Positions 17,423 to 26,955 of a stretch of 45,304 bases of DNA are shown here, one piece after another. Made by a program: the position numbers and the translations under genes. The first letter of the stretch is position 1. Each line of letters opens with the position of its first letter. Below the pieces are notes generated by a model, which was not told the DNA's origin, did not search any database, and worked only from the letters and a program-made list of their open reading frames with translations. Origin of the DNA: Alphaproteobacteria bacterium (GTDB lineage Bacteria; Pseudomonadota; Alphaproteobacteria; Rhizobiales; Beijerinckiaceae); the NCBI GenBank assembly GCA_016869555.1, contig VGDY01000012.1:1-45304 (forward strand), read 5' to 3'.

Positions 17423-17788
17423 ATGTCCAGCCTATATGAGCGCCTGGGCGGCGAAGGCGCAGTCAACGCGGCGGTCGAGCTGTTCTATCGAAAAGTGCTC
17501 GCAGACGGCCGGATCGCGCATTTCTTCGACGACGTCGACATGGACAGCCAGATCGCCAAGCAGAAGGCGTTTCTCACCATGGCGTTCGGCGGACCCAACA
17601 ATTACACCGGCGCCGACATGCGCAATGCGCATAAGCGGCTTGTCGACAAGGGACTGAACGATTCGCATGTCGACGCGGTGATCGAAAATCTCAACTACAC
17701 GCTGCGCGATCTCGGCGTTCCCGATACGGAGGTGAAAGAAGTCGCCGCGCTCGCCAATTCCGTGCGCGACGACGTGCTCAATCGCTAA
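17423..17788 (+). CDS. Truncated haemoglobin, group I (trHbN-like)
   Basis: 121 residues, the usual size for the two-over-two globin fold. The B-helix Tyr is Tyr22 in 'AAVELFYRKVLAD', the Phe pair 'IAHFFDDVDM' closes the CD region, and the proximal haem ligand is His70 in 'DMRNAHKRLVDKGL'. Group I truncated haemoglobins commonly act as NO dioxygenases or oxygen carriers. AGGGAGGAG lies just before ATG 17423. The reductase gene begins 5 bp after this stop, so the two are very likely co-transcribed and the reductase probably re-reduces the haem iron. Confidence 0.92.
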   Translation: MSSLYERLGGEGAVNAAVELFYRKVLADGRIAHFFDDVDMDSQIAKQKAFLTMAFGGPNNYTGADMRNAHKRLVDKGLNDSHVDAVIENLNYTLRDLGVPDTEVKEVAALANSVRDDVLNR

Positions 17789-17793
17789 CGCGC

Positions 17794-18750
17794 GTGACGC
17801 AGGTCACATACGAGGGTCGCACGGTCGACATCGCGCCGGGCGAAACCGTTCTCGAAGCGCTGCTGCGCGCCGGCATCGATGCGCCGCATTCGTGCCGCGC
17901 CGGCAATTGCCACAGCTGCCTGCATCGGGCGATCGACGGCGCGCCGCCGCCGGAATCGCAGTCCGGCCTGACCGACGCGCAAAGAGCGATGGGCTATTTT
18001 CTGCCCTGCATATGCCGGCCTAAGACGGCGCTGACGATTTTGCGGCCCGACGATCTTGGCGCGAGTCTCGAAGCGATCGTTCGCGCCATCGATCCGTTGA
18101 GCGAGGATATCGTCCGGCTGCGGGTCGAGGCGGAAGGATTCGCCTATCGGCCCGGACAATTTGTCGAACTTCGCGCCAGCGAAGACCTCAAGCGCCATTA
18201 TTCGCTCGCCAGCCATCCCGAGGAAGACGCTTTCCTCGAAATGCACATTCGCCTCCATCACGACGGACGCATGAGCCGTCATCTGGCGGAAGAGCTGCAG
18301 GCGGGCGACAGATTGCATGTCGCGGGGCCATCGGGCTCCTGCTTTTACGAGGGCGTCCACACCGATCAGCCGATGCTGCTGATCGGCGCGGGCACCGGCC
18401 TCGCGCCGCTCTATGGCGTGCTGCGCGACGCGCTTCGCAAAGGCCATCGCGGGACGATCCGACTCTATCACGGCGCGCGCGGCCGCAAGGGACTCTATCT
18501 CTCGGACGAACTGCAGGCGATCTCGAATTCGCGCGACAATGTCGACTATCGCCCCTGCGCCTTCGATCCGGCGGCGCCGCATGGCGGCGACGTTGCGACG
18601 ACAGCGCTCGACGCCGAGCAGAATGTCGCGCACGCCGCCATATTTCTGTGCGGCGGCGAGAATCTGGTGAAGCGCCTGAAGCGCGAATTATTCATGCGCG
18701 GCGCGAGCCTGAAAAACATCCGATCGGATGCGTTCACGCCGGCGCGGTGA
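17794..18750 (+). CDS. 2Fe-2S ferredoxin / FAD / NAD(P)H oxidoreductase
   Basis: 318 residues from GTG 17794, 5 bp after the haemoglobin stop. Domain order: plant-type 2Fe-2S ferredoxin (residues 1-85; ligands in 'SCRAGNCHSC', Cys-x4-Cys-x2-Cys, then a Cys in 'YFLPCICRP'), FAD-binding ferredoxin-reductase domain (about 95-190; 'RPGQFVELRA', 'KRHYSLASHPEED'), and NAD-binding domain (about 195-310; 'PMLLIGAGTGLAPLYGVLRD', 'AIFLCGGENLVKRLK'). This is the architecture of electron-transfer components of soluble monooxygenases and of flavohaemoglobin reductase halves. No oxygenase is nearby, so the globin is the likely partner. It converges on the Ntn-hydrolase gene with an 8-bp gap. Confidence 0.9.
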   Translation: MTQVTYEGRTVDIAPGETVLEALLRAGIDAPHSCRAGNCHSCLHRAIDGAPPPESQSGLTDAQRAMGYFLPCICRPKTALTILRPDDLGASLEAIVRAIDPLSEDIVRLRVEAEGFAYRPGQFVELRASEDLKRHYSLASHPEEDAFLEMHIRLHHDGRMSRHLAEELQAGDRLHVAGPSGSCFYEGVHTDQPMLLIGAGTGLAPLYGVLRDALRKGHRGTIRLYHGARGRKGLYLSDELQAISNSRDNVDYRPCAFDPAAPHGGDVATTALDAEQNVAHAAIFLCGGENLVKRLKRELFMRGASLKNIRSDAFTPAR

Positions 18751-18758
18751 GCGTTCGC

Positions 18759-19802
18759 CTAATGCGACAGGAATTTGAACGGCTCGGCCGGAACGAATTT
18801 GTCCGAGACCTCGCCGGAAAGAATCGGGCTTCCCGACAAATCGAGCTTCGCCGGCTTCGCGCCCGGCTCCAGTTTCAGCTTCGTCAAATCCACCCAAAAG
18901 ATCGAAGGATTGAGCGTCGGCTCGAAATAATAGAGCCGCTGCTTGATGTCGGTCACCGACCGCCATCGCGTCGAGGCGATGTTGGGCTCCTGCGGCGTAG
19001 AAATCCCGAGCGGCACCGAGACGTTGCGGATGATCGAAAAGACGCTGGCGATCGCAACGCGCTCGTCCGCGACTTTCGGCGTCGCGTTCAAGTTCCAATA
19101 GGCGCGGGCGAAGCGATCGGAGGCGCGATGCGTGCCGGGAAGAAAATTCGACCCGCCGATTTCAGTCCAGTAGGTGTTGAGCGCAAGCTGCTGATCGAAG
19201 GGCGGCGAATTTGTCATCACCGTGTATTTGGGATTGTGATGGATGACGAGTTTTCCACCGAGATATTCGAGGATGGCGCTGTCGCCCGATCCGTCGGCGA
19301 GCGCCATATGGCTCGCCGATTTGACGCCGCCAGGAAGGTCGGGCGCGACGATCGCGAAGGGCTCCTTTTGCAGCGCCTTCACCGCATCCGCGACGCTCGC
19401 ATAATTGTCGAGCACATATTGCGCCCAGCCGGCGACGGAAAGCAGCGGCTTTCTTGACGCCTTCGGGTCTCCGTAATCCGCCTCGGCGAGATAGAGAAGG
19501 CTAACCACGAGTCCCGCTTCGTTGACGCCCTCGGCCGTGGCCGCGTCATAAAAGTCGGCGGCGAGCGACCCATGTTTCGACGTCCATTTGATCGAGCCGG
19601 GACCAACGCCGCCGTCGCGCGCCATGCCGCGCGGAAAGGACCAGAGATTGGTTCGCGGATCGACGTCCCAATCCATCGTCCGGCCGACGATGTAATCCTT
19701 ATCGGCGGTCCCATAGAGCACGCGCGTGCACGCCTTTGCGCCGGCGCTCATCAATGTGAGCGCGACGCAAGCCAGAAGCCAAGCTGCGAAGAACTTTCTC
19801 AT
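18759..19802 (-). CDS. Secreted choloylglycine-hydrolase-family (Ntn) amidase
   Basis: 347 residues. A signal peptide, 'MRKFFAAWLLACVALTLMSA' to GAKA, is followed immediately by Cys25, 'CTRVLYGTADKDYIVGRTMD', so signal cleavage should expose the N-terminal nucleophile Cys of this family. Other family blocks: 'VGRTMDWD' (substrate-binding Asp), 'GVNEAGLVVSLLYL', 'MTNSPPFDQQL' (Asn) and a late Arg in 'IASTRWRSVTD'. Homologues are bile salt hydrolases, penicillin V acylases and, in Gram-negatives, acyl-homoserine-lactone acylases. A periplasmic linear-amide hydrolase, perhaps acting on quorum signals or lipids, is the reasonable reading; the substrate is not decidable. Confidence 0.88.
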   Translation of the reverse strand: MRKFFAAWLLACVALTLMSAGAKACTRVLYGTADKDYIVGRTMDWDVDPRTNLWSFPRGMARDGGVGPGSIKWTSKHGSLAADFYDAATAEGVNEAGLVVSLLYLAEADYGDPKASRKPLLSVAGWAQYVLDNYASVADAVKALQKEPFAIVAPDLPGGVKSASHMALADGSGDSAILEYLGGKLVIHHNPKYTVMTNSPPFDQQLALNTYWTEIGGSNFLPGTHRASDRFARAYWNLNATPKVADERVAIASVFSIIRNVSVPLGISTPQEPNIASTRWRSVTDIKQRLYYFEPTLNPSIFWVDLTKLKLEPGAKPAKLDLSGSPILSGEVSDKFVPAEPFKFLSH

Positions 19803-19850
19803 TCCGCATTCCTTTCAATCCAATCGTCCTGAAGTTAGGGCGCCCCGCCT

Positions 19851-21377
19851 TCATGACCCGATTTCGATGCGCGCGTCGACGCCGATGAGCTTGCCGAGCC
19901 CCTTCAATCGATTGAGCACGCGCTCGCTCGCCAGATCGGCGAAAGCCTGCGGCAGAGTGAGCGTCGCCGCGCGGTCGCAGAGCCGCAGACGGGTGCGCGG
20001 CAGCACGCCAGGCATCGACGCCGACAGCAGATAGGCGACGCGCATCAGCGCGCCGAGAATCCGCGCGCGCATGAAGAGACGCGTCGTCAACAGGGTGCGC
20101 AGATCCGAAAGCCCCTCGGCCCCGTCGAGCCCCTCGTGACGAAAGATGATGGCAAGCGACAGGAAGGCGCGGCCGGGATGATCGATGGCGACGAACGGCC
20201 CCTGCGTCACGATATTCATCGCACGCTGGGCGCGATATTCCGGATGGGCGCGCCAGGCGATGTCGGAGAGCAGACAGGCGGCATGGCGCAGCCGGCGCTC
20301 TTCCTCGGTTTCGTCGATCCCGCTGTTATCCATGAAGGCGTCGGTCCAATCGACAAGATCGTCGCCATAGCCCGGCGCGCGCGCGAATGTCTCCTCCAAT
20401 TCGCGAGTCGCCGCGAGCAAGGGATCGATGCGCCGCTCTGCTGGCGGCAGCCGTTCATACAACATGCCTTCACGCACGCCGGCGGCGGAAATGACGATCT
20501 CGCGGGGTTTGGCGCGGCGGATGATTTCATCGAGAACGATCGCGCCATAGGCGAGCAGCGGCCGACGGGCGGCCGAGACGACGTTGATGTCTTCCAGCGC
20601 TTCGCTGTCGATATGTTCGACAAGCTCGGCAAAGTCGGCGGCTTCGCTCGTCTGGATGCGGTAATGATGCATGACGCCGAGCGGATAATTGCGCTGGCGC
20701 ATGTGGAGCTTCGCGAGCGAGCGCCATGTGCCGCCCACTGCGTAAAAGGTGCGGCCCTTGAGATGTTCGAGCGGCTTGGCGTCGGCGATCGCCTTGCGGG
20801 CGATGCGCGTCGCCTCGCGCATCGAGCGCTGCGCGGCGTCCATCAGCGCCAGGCCGCCGAGCGGCAGCGTGACGCCCTTGCCGAGCGCCTCCTTGTGGAC
20901 GTCGATCAGTTCGAGCGAACCGCCGCCGAGATCGCCGACGACGCCGTCCGGCTGGTGAATCGCCGAAACGACGCCGAGCGCGGAAAGCTCCGCCTCGCGC
21001 CGTCCGGACAGCAGCGAGATGTCGCGCTGAATGGCGTCGCGCGCCGCTTCGAGAAACACCGTGCCGTTCTTGGCTTCGCGCACCGCGGCGGTGGCGATCA
21101 CCTCGATGTCGTCGACGCCCATCGTCTCGCACAGCGCGCGATAGCGCCGCAGCGCCTTCAGCGCCTTGTCGACCGCGTCGTCGGGCAGCCGGCCTGTCGT
21201 GACGACGCCCTTGCCGAGGCCGCACATCGCCTTTTCGTTGAAGATCGGCGTCAGCGCGCGCGCCAACGCCTGATAGGCGACGAGACGCACCGAATTCGAA
21301 CCGATGTCGACGATGGCGACAGGTCTCGGCTCCGAATCGGGCCGCTGCATCATCTGACGCTGCGGCGTCTCAAGCAT
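19851..21377 (-). CDS. ppx: Exopolyphosphatase, Ppx/GppA family
   Basis: About 508 residues. The ASKHA ATPase fold begins with '[18 protein letters not shown]' (phosphate 1), continues with '[18 protein letters not shown]' (phosphate 2), and carries a C-terminal HD-like domain ('[20 protein letters not shown]'). It removes terminal phosphate from inorganic polyphosphate or pppGpp. The gene overlaps the end of ppk, its functional opposite, by 8 nt if ATG 21377 is used; a GTG at 21386 in the same frame is an alternative with a 17-nt overlap. The overlap means polyphosphate synthesis and breakdown enzymes are translated from one message. Confidence 0.93.
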   Translation of the reverse strand: MLETPQRQMMQRPDSEPRPVAIVDIGSNSVRLVAYQALARALTPIFNEKAMCGLGKGVVTTGRLPDDAVDKALKALRRYRALCETMGVDDIEVIATAAVREAKNGTVFLEAARDAIQRDISLLSGRREAELSALGVVSAIHQPDGVVGDLGGGSLELIDVHKEALGKGVTLPLGGLALMDAAQRSMREATRIARKAIADAKPLEHLKGRTFYAVGGTWRSLAKLHMRQRNYPLGVMHHYRIQTSEAADFAELVEHIDSEALEDINVVSAARRPLLAYGAIVLDEIIRRAKPREIVISAAGVREGMLYERLPPAERRIDPLLAATRELEETFARAPGYGDDLVDWTDAFMDNSGIDETEEERRLRHAACLLSDIAWRAHPEYRAQRAMNIVTQGPFVAIDHPGRAFLSLAIIFRHEGLDGAEGLSDLRTLLTTRLFMRARILGALMRVAYLLSASMPGVLPRTRLRLCDRAATLTLPQAFADLASERVLNRLKGLGKLIGVDARIEIGS

Positions 21378-23607
21378 GTTGTCCACGCTTGAGCAACGAG
21401 CGCGGCCGCCAGTCCTTCAGCGACTTGCCGCGACCCGAAAGCGACGGATTGGTCATGAAATATTTATGCGCGTTGAATCGCTCCTCGCCTTCCGGCGGAA
21501 CGATGCGCATCGAAGAACCGTCGGGCAGGACGCGATAGCTTTGCTCATTGTCGATCAGATTGGCGAGCATGATCTGATCGAGCACCTGCTGATGCACCGT
21601 CGGATTGAGGATTGGCATCATCGCCTCGACCCTTCGATCGAGATTGCGCGGCATCAGATCGGCGGAAGAAATATAGACATGCGCGCGCGGATGCGGCAGC
21701 GCATGACCGCCGCCGAACGCATAGACGCGCGCATGTTCGAGGAAACGTCCGACGATCGACTTCACCCGAATATTGTCGGAAAGCCCGGGAACGCCCGGAC
21801 GCAGACAGCAGATTCCGCGCACGATGAGATCGATCGAGACGCCCGCTTGCGAGGCGGCGTAAAGAGCGTCGATGATTTCCGGATCGACGAGCGCGTTGCA
21901 TTTGGCCCAGATGACGCCGGGCTTGCCGGCCTTCACAAAGGCGATTTCCTGCTCGATATGTTCGAGAAGCTTCTTCTTGAGCGAAATCGGCGAGACCGAC
22001 ATGCGCTCCAGCCCCGCAGGCTCCGCATAGCCGGTGATGTAGTTGAAGATGCGCGAAATGTCCCTGCCGATCGCGGGATCGGCGGTGAACACCGAAATGT
22101 CGGTATAAATGCGCGCCGTCACCGGGTGATAATTGCCGGTGCCGACGTGGCAATAGGTGACGAGTCCCGCGCCTTCCCGGCGCACGACGAGCGACAGTTT
22201 GGCGTGCGTCTTGAGTTCGATGAAGCCGAAGACCACTTGCGCGCCGGCGCGTTCGAGGTCGCGCGCCCAGCGGATGTTCGCCTCCTCGTCGAATCGCGCC
22301 TTGAGTTCGACGAGGGCGGTGACGGATTTGCCGGCCTCGGCCGCCTCCACCAGCGCGCGCACGATCGGGCTGTTGTTGGAGGTGCGATAGAGCGTCTGCT
22401 TGATCGCGATGACGTTCGGGTCGCGCGCCGCCTGTTGCAGGAACTGCACCACGACGTCGAAGGATTCGTATGGGTGATGGACCGCGAGGTCCTTCTGCTT
22501 GATCGCCAGGAAACAATCGCCGCCATTGTCGCGCACGCGCTCGGGAAAGCGCGGATTATAGGGCTTGAATTTAAGTTCCGGCCGATCGAGCGCGACGAGT
22601 TCGGAGAGATCGTTGAGCGCCAGCATGCCGTCGATTTCGAAGGTCTCGGGTTCGTTGACGTCGAGCTCCTCGGCGACCAGCGCGCGCAAGCTCGCCGGCA
22701 TGTCGGCGGCGACTTCGAGCCGGATCACCGAACCGCGCCGGCGCCGCTTCAGCGCCGTCTCGAACAGCAGCACAAGATCTTCGGCTTCTTCCTCGACTTC
22801 AAGGTCGCTGTCGCGAATGACCCGGAACAGCCCCTGCCCGCGCAGCAGATAGCCGGGAAAGAGCCGCTGCGCGTTCATCGCGATCAGCGTTTCGAGCAGC
22901 ATGAAACGTTCGCGTCCGGCGCCGCTCGTCGCCGGCAAAGGAACGAAACGTTCGATCTTCGGCGGCAGCCTGACCAGCGCCTGCAGAGTCTTGCGATCGC
23001 CGGGACGCACCAGTTCGAGCGCCAGGGTGAACCCCAGATTGGGAATGAAGGGGAACGGATGCGCCGGATCGACCGCAAGCGGCGTCAGCACCGGAAAGAC
23101 GCGGCTAAGGAAATAATCCTCAAGCCACTCGCGGTCGGCCTTGGAGACATCGGCGGGCTCGACGATGACGATGCCGACGCCCTCGATCTCGGCGCGAAGC
23201 TCGCGCCAGCGCCGCAGTTGCTCGCTCGTCAGCAGCGTGACGCGCTCGGTGATCTTGGCCAGCTGCTCGGCCGGCGTCAGGCCGTCCTCGGAGCGCGCGG
23301 TCACGCCGGAGCGCACCTGCCCGCGCAGGCCGGCGACGCGCACCATGAAGAATTCATCCAGATTATTGGCCGAAATCGACAGAAACCGCAGCTGCTCGAG
23401 CAGCGGGTGATTGCGGTTGGAGGCCTCCTCCAGCACGCGACGGTTGAACTCGAGCCAGGACAATTCCCGATTGATGAAGCGCTGCGGAGAAGCCGCAAGC
23501 TTGGCGGGATCCTCGACGAGAATCTCATCGGCGCGATCCATGACGACGATATCGGCGCCGGTGCGCTCGGCGGCGAGCTGATCCTGTATGTGGGGTTTCA
23601 TGTCCAT
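21370..23607 (-). CDS. ppk: Polyphosphate kinase 1
   Basis: 745 residues, full length for PPK1, which builds polyphosphate from ATP at the membrane. The N-terminal domain starts '[20 protein letters not shown]'; the head domain and two phospholipase-D-like catalytic domains follow. The autophosphorylated His is expected in '[20 protein letters not shown]', the second conserved His in '[20 protein letters not shown]'; '[20 protein letters not shown]' is another family signature. It lies 53 bp downstream of hdaA and overlaps ppx. Confidence 0.97.
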   Translation of the reverse strand: MDMKPHIQDQLAAERTGADIVVMDRADEILVEDPAKLAASPQRFINRELSWLEFNRRVLEEASNRNHPLLEQLRFLSISANNLDEFFMVRVAGLRGQVRSGVTARSEDGLTPAEQLAKITERVTLLTSEQLRRWRELRAEIEGVGIVIVEPADVSKADREWLEDYFLSRVFPVLTPLAVDPAHPFPFIPNLGFTLALELVRPGDRKTLQALVRLPPKIERFVPLPATSGAGRERFMLLETLIAMNAQRLFPGYLLRGQGLFRVIRDSDLEVEEEAEDLVLLFETALKRRRRGSVIRLEVAADMPASLRALVAEELDVNEPETFEIDGMLALNDLSELVALDRPELKFKPYNPRFPERVRDNGGDCFLAIKQKDLAVHHPYESFDVVVQFLQQAARDPNVIAIKQTLYRTSNNSPIVRALVEAAEAGKSVTALVELKARFDEEANIRWARDLERAGAQVVFGFIELKTHAKLSLVVRREGAGLVTYCHVGTGNYHPVTARIYTDISVFTADPAIGRDISRIFNYITGYAEPAGLERMSVSPISLKKKLLEHIEQEIAFVKAGKPGVIWAKCNALVDPEIIDALYAASQAGVSIDLIVRGICCLRPGVPGLSDNIRVKSIVGRFLEHARVYAFGGGHALPHPRAHVYISSADLMPRNLDRRVEAMMPILNPTVHQQVLDQIMLANLIDNEQSYRVLPDGSSMRIVPPEGEERFNAHKYFMTNPSLSGRGKSLKDWRPRSLLKRGQHA

Positions 23608-23660
23608 TTTCCGGTCGGGCCATCATGGCACAGGCTTGCGCCGCGATGAAAGGCGCAGCG

Positions 23661-24362
23661 CTAATCCCTGATGAATTCTTCCATAACCTTGGCCGCCAGC
23701 GCCCGTGTGACAGGCCGCCCCCTCGCCAAAGCCTCGCGATCGAGCGCGGCGACGAAGGCGCGCGCCGCGTCGAGGGACCGCTCCAGCCGCAGCGCCGCGA
23801 AAGCCAGCGCCGGCGGCTCGACGATCAGCTGGCGGTCGGCGAAGAGCTTGACGAGCACGGCGCGCATCAGCTCTTCGTCCGGCGCGCCGATTTCGACCGC
23901 CGGCGCGCGGCGCAGCCGCGACAGCAGGTCGGGGAGCCGCACGCCGTCCGCCCGCGGCGCGCGCGTTGCGCTCATCAGCAGAAAGGCGTCGCTTTCGCTG
24001 ACGAAATTCAAGAGATGAAACAGCGCCGTTTCGTCCGACGCGCGATCCACGTCGTCGATCAGGATGGCGCGTGGGGCGTGCGCGACGAGCTGTTCCAGCA
24101 TCGGCAGGGCGTCGGGCGCAACCGCGCATGCGCCGGCGCGCGCCGCCCAGATCGCGCAGAGGTGGCTCTTGCCCGCGCCCTTGGGACCGATCAGGGCGAG
24201 CGCGCGATCCGGCCAGTCCGGCCAGCGTTCGATCATTTCCAGCGCCGCGCGGTTCGACGCCGCAGGGAGAAAGTCCTCGCGTCCGAACCGCGGGGTCGTC
24301 GGCAAATCGAGCGGCAACTGCCTTCCCGACCCGCGGTCGTCCAAGGCGCCGGCCTTCGTCAT
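23661..24362 (-). CDS. hdaA: DnaA-regulatory AAA+ protein Hda (HdaA)
   Basis: 233 residues, a DnaA-like AAA+ domain without the DNA-binding domain. N-terminal 'RQLPLDLPTTPRFGREDFL' contains the clamp-binding motif QLPLDL, which tethers Hda to the beta sliding clamp. Walker A is GPKGAGKS, Walker B is 'PRAILIDDVDRA', and sensor regions follow ('LLMSATRAPRAD', 'LLSRLRRAP'). With the clamp it drives DnaA-ATP hydrolysis and limits replication initiation. Its start overlaps the stop of the permease gene by 4 nt (ATGA), a pairing common in alphaproteobacteria. Confidence 0.93.
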   Translation of the reverse strand: MTKAGALDDRGSGRQLPLDLPTTPRFGREDFLPAASNRAALEMIERWPDWPDRALALIGPKGAGKSHLCAIWAARAGACAVAPDALPMLEQLVAHAPRAILIDDVDRASDETALFHLLNFVSESDAFLLMSATRAPRADGVRLPDLLSRLRRAPAVEIGAPDEELMRAVLVKLFADRQLIVEPPALAFAALRLERSLDAARAFVAALDREALARGRPVTRALAAKVMEEFIRD

Positions 24363-25576
24363 GTGCGGTCCGGAATCGGGTGCTGATAGAGCGCGCTCGC
24401 GCGATAGCGTTTCGCCAGAAAGCGCATGAAGGCGCCAAGCGCCGCCGCGACCGGCACGGCGACGATGAGGCCGGTGAATCCGAACAGCGCTCCGAAGGCG
24501 AGCAGGGCGAACATGATCCAGACCGGATGCAGGCCGACGGAGGCGCCGACCAGCCGCGGCGACAGCACATAGCCGTCCATGATCAGTCCGGTCGTCACGA
24601 TCGCCACCGCCTCGATCGGCAGATTGACATGCGGCCAGCCCTGGACGATCGCCACGATGATCGACAGCACAAAGGCGGTAATCGAGCCCACATAGGGAAT
24701 AAAGCTCAGGAAACCCGCGCTGACGCCGATGAGGAAACCGAAGTTCAGCCCGATCGCCGACAGGCCGACCGCATACCAGACGCCGAGAAACAGGCAGACG
24801 AGCGACTGTCCGCGAACGAAGCCGGCGAGCGCGCGGTCGATGTCGCGCGCGAGCGAACGGACGTCGTCGCGATGGCGCGGCGGGATCAGATTGTCGATGA
24901 TCTCGACCATATGATCCCAGTCAAGCAGCATATAGAAGGCGACGACCGGCGTGATGACGATAAGAGAGATCACATTGATGAGCGCATAGCCGCGCCACAA
25001 CAGCGATTTCGCGAAATCGCCGAGCAGGGTCGGGACCTGGCTGGTCAGATCGTTGATGTATTTTTGCGCGTCGAAATTCGCCGCGGCGCCGCCGAGGCCG
25101 AATTCCTGCAGCCAGCCGTTGATCGAATCGCTGGTGAAGCGCTCGCTCCATTGCGTGAGCAGTCCGTGCAGCGTCTGCAGATAGCCCGGCAGCGAAGTGA
25201 TGAAGCCGGCGAGCTGATGCGAGAGAATCGGAACCAGAACGACGGCCGCCGCGCCGACGACGAACAGAAAGACGACGAGCAAGAGCCCGGCCGCGCCGAG
25301 CCGCGACAGGCCGAGCCGCTGCAGGCGGTCGGCGATCGGGTCGAGCAGATAGCCAAGCGCGGTGCCGGCGACGAAGGGCGCGAGGACCGGGCTCAGAAAA
25401 TAAAGCGCGAGTCCCAGCGCCAGAAGCGTCACGCCCCAGAGCGTGAGCTGCCGTTCGGGACTCAGCCCCGCCCATTGCAACTGCCGCAGCTCGGCCTCCG
25501 CGACCGCATCGCGATCTTGCGACGGAAGGGCGGCCGATTTCGCATGATCGGAGCCGAATAGCTTTCTCTGCGACAT
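24359..25576 (-). CDS. AI-2E family transporter (PerM/TqsA-like)
   Basis: 405 residues with about seven or eight membrane segments: one near 40-75 ('LLALGLALYFLSPVLAPFVA'), another near 85-115, a soluble loop (about 120-190), then a C-terminal bundle (about 195-385). Family sequence is clear in 'LGVWYAVGLSAIGLNFGFLI' and 'LSFIPYVGSITAFVLSIIVA'. Such proteins export small molecules or act as Na+/H+ antiporters; substrate unknown. It begins 1 nt after the CDP-alcohol phosphatidyltransferase stop and overlaps hdaA, so the three are one operon. Confidence 0.9.
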   Translation of the reverse strand: MSQRKLFGSDHAKSAALPSQDRDAVAEAELRQLQWAGLSPERQLTLWGVTLLALGLALYFLSPVLAPFVAGTALGYLLDPIADRLQRLGLSRLGAAGLLLVVFLFVVGAAAVVLVPILSHQLAGFITSLPGYLQTLHGLLTQWSERFTSDSINGWLQEFGLGGAAANFDAQKYINDLTSQVPTLLGDFAKSLLWRGYALINVISLIVITPVVAFYMLLDWDHMVEIIDNLIPPRHRDDVRSLARDIDRALAGFVRGQSLVCLFLGVWYAVGLSAIGLNFGFLIGVSAGFLSFIPYVGSITAFVLSIIVAIVQGWPHVNLPIEAVAIVTTGLIMDGYVLSPRLVGASVGLHPVWIMFALLAFGALFGFTGLIVAVPVAAALGAFMRFLAKRYRASALYQHPIPDRT

Positions 25577-25577
25577 G

Positions 25578-26126
25578 TCACAGCCTCATATGCCGGACCC
25601 AGAGCCACAGATAGACGCAGGCGGAAGCGACGGTCAATGCGGCGACCAGGGCGACGAGCGTCACATTTAGGAGCGGAATGTGAACGCCATATGCCTGCGC
25701 GGCCAGGATGACGCCCGCCAGAGCCAGTTGCGTCGCCGTGGTCGCCTTGGAAGAAAAATGTGGATGCACCTTCATCGGCCGGCCCATCAGCCAGGATAGC
25801 GACACCGCGCCGGTGATCATAATGTCGCGGAACACCACCATGATGGCGAGCCAGGCCGGCAAGGCGTCGACGATGGCGAGCGTGACATACATCGAAACGA
25901 TCAGCGCCTTGTCGGCGATGGGATCGAGAATCGCGCCGAGTTCCGATTGCAGATTGTAAGTCCTTGCCATCCAGCCATCGAGCGCGTCCGAAAGACCGGC
26001 GATGGCGAAGAGCACGAAAGCGGCGCTCCATTGACGCTCGACGATCAGGGAGATCGCCGCCGGCGTCAGGACGAGACGGCCGATGGTGATGAAGTTCGGA
26101 ACAGAAGCAAACCAATTATTCGCCAT
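25578..26126 (-). CDS. CDP-alcohol phosphatidyltransferase (PgsA/cardiolipin-synthase-like)
   Basis: 182 residues with about five membrane helices. The complete catalytic signature D-x2-D-G-x2-A-R-x8-G-x3-D-x3-D is present in 'LSDALDGWMARTYNLQ' plus 'SELGAILDPIADKALI'. The enzyme moves a phosphatidyl group from CDP-diacylglycerol to an alcohol; the start 'NFITIGRLVLTPAAISLIV' is like PgsA (glycerol-3-phosphate acceptor) or the CDP-alcohol type cardiolipin synthase. Which acceptor is used cannot be told from motifs. It is the first gene of the run leading to hdaA. Confidence 0.88.
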   Translation of the reverse strand: MANNWFASVPNFITIGRLVLTPAAISLIVERQWSAAFVLFAIAGLSDALDGWMARTYNLQSELGAILDPIADKALIVSMYVTLAIVDALPAWLAIMVVFRDIMITGAVSLSWLMGRPMKVHPHFSSKATTATQLALAGVILAAQAYGVHIPLLNVTLVALVAALTVASACVYLWLWVRHMRL

Positions 26127-26166
26127 GAGTCTTATCTGGCGCGGGCGTCGCGGTTTTCAGCGCTCA

Positions 26167-26955
26167 TCATTTCCGGCTCCCGCGCCAGTACGACACGGCC
26201 GCGGCGAGTCCGAGCGCGACGGCGACGAGCGCGAGGAGCAAAGTTGAAATCGCGTTGATCTGCGGCGAGACTCCCAAACGCACCTGAGAATAAATCCGCA
26301 TCGGCAGCGTCGTCGCGCCCGGGCCGGTCGCGAAACTGGCGATGACGAGATCGTCGAGCGAGAGGGTGAACGCCAGAAGAAAGGCCGTGACGATCGCCGG
26401 CGCGATCCGCGGCAGCGCGACGCGCAGGAAAGCCTCGGGCGGCGTTGCGCCGAGATCCATCGCCGCCTCTTCGAGCGTCGGATCGCAGTCGCGCAGCGCC
26501 GCGAGAATCGCGACCGTCGTAAAGCACATGGTCAGCGTGACATGGCCGATGACCAGCGTGACGAAGCCCCGCCCGACGCCAAGCGCCACGAAACAGGTGA
26601 GCAGCGCGAGGCCGAGCACCACTTCCGGCAGAACCAGCGGCGCATGCACGGCGCCAAAAAACAGCAGGCGGGTGCGAAAGCCGCCAAAACGCGCCAAAGC
26701 GACGGCGGCGAGAAGCCCCAGCAGAGTCGCGATCGTCGCCGAAACAAACGCGGCGGCGAGGCTGATTTTCGCCGAATGCAGCAACTGCTCATTGTCGAGC
26801 AGCGCCGCATACCATTTCGTCGAAAATCCGCCCCATACGGATACAAGACGCGAGGCGTTGAAGCTCATGACCGCGAGAATGACGATCGGCGCGTAAAGAA
26901 AGACGAAGCCGGCAAAGAGCGTCGCGCGACGCGCGTAGGAGGCGGCGGCGCTCAT
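26167..26955 (-). CDS. potI: Polyamine-type ABC transporter permease (PotI/PotC-like)
   Basis: 262 residues from ATG 26955, which overlaps the potH stop by 4 nt (ATGA); a start 36 nt upstream lies inside potH. Six membrane helices are expected, with the permease EAA loop 'EEAAMDLGATPPEAFLRVAL' at about residues 160-180, and the PotC/PotI signature 'LSLDDLVIASFATGPGATTL'. It forms the channel with PotH, energised by PotG, for putrescine/spermidine-like substrates. Confidence 0.93.
   Translation of the reverse strand: MSAAASYARRATLFAGFVFLYAPIVILAVMSFNASRLVSVWGGFSTKWYAALLDNEQLLHSAKISLAAAFVSATIATLLGLLAAVALARFGGFRTRLLFFGAVHAPLVLPEVVLGLALLTCFVALGVGRGFVTLVIGHVTLTMCFTTVAILAALRDCDPTLEEAAMDLGATPPEAFLRVALPRIAPAIVTAFLLAFTLSLDDLVIASFATGPGATTLPMRIYSQVRLGVSPQINAISTLLLALVAVALGLAAAVSYWRGSRK

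Noticed and set aside
21376-23649. Very long open frame on the plus strand opposite ppk (over 750 codons)
   Set aside because: It is an antisense artefact of G+C-rich codon use; its product is Arg/His/Asp-rich without any family sequence, while the minus strand encodes a complete PPK1.
24071-25561. Long plus-strand open frame opposite hdaA and the AI-2E transporter
   Set aside because: The product is an Arg/Gln/Asp-rich low-complexity sequence, the mirror of a membrane protein; the minus-strand genes have clear motifs.
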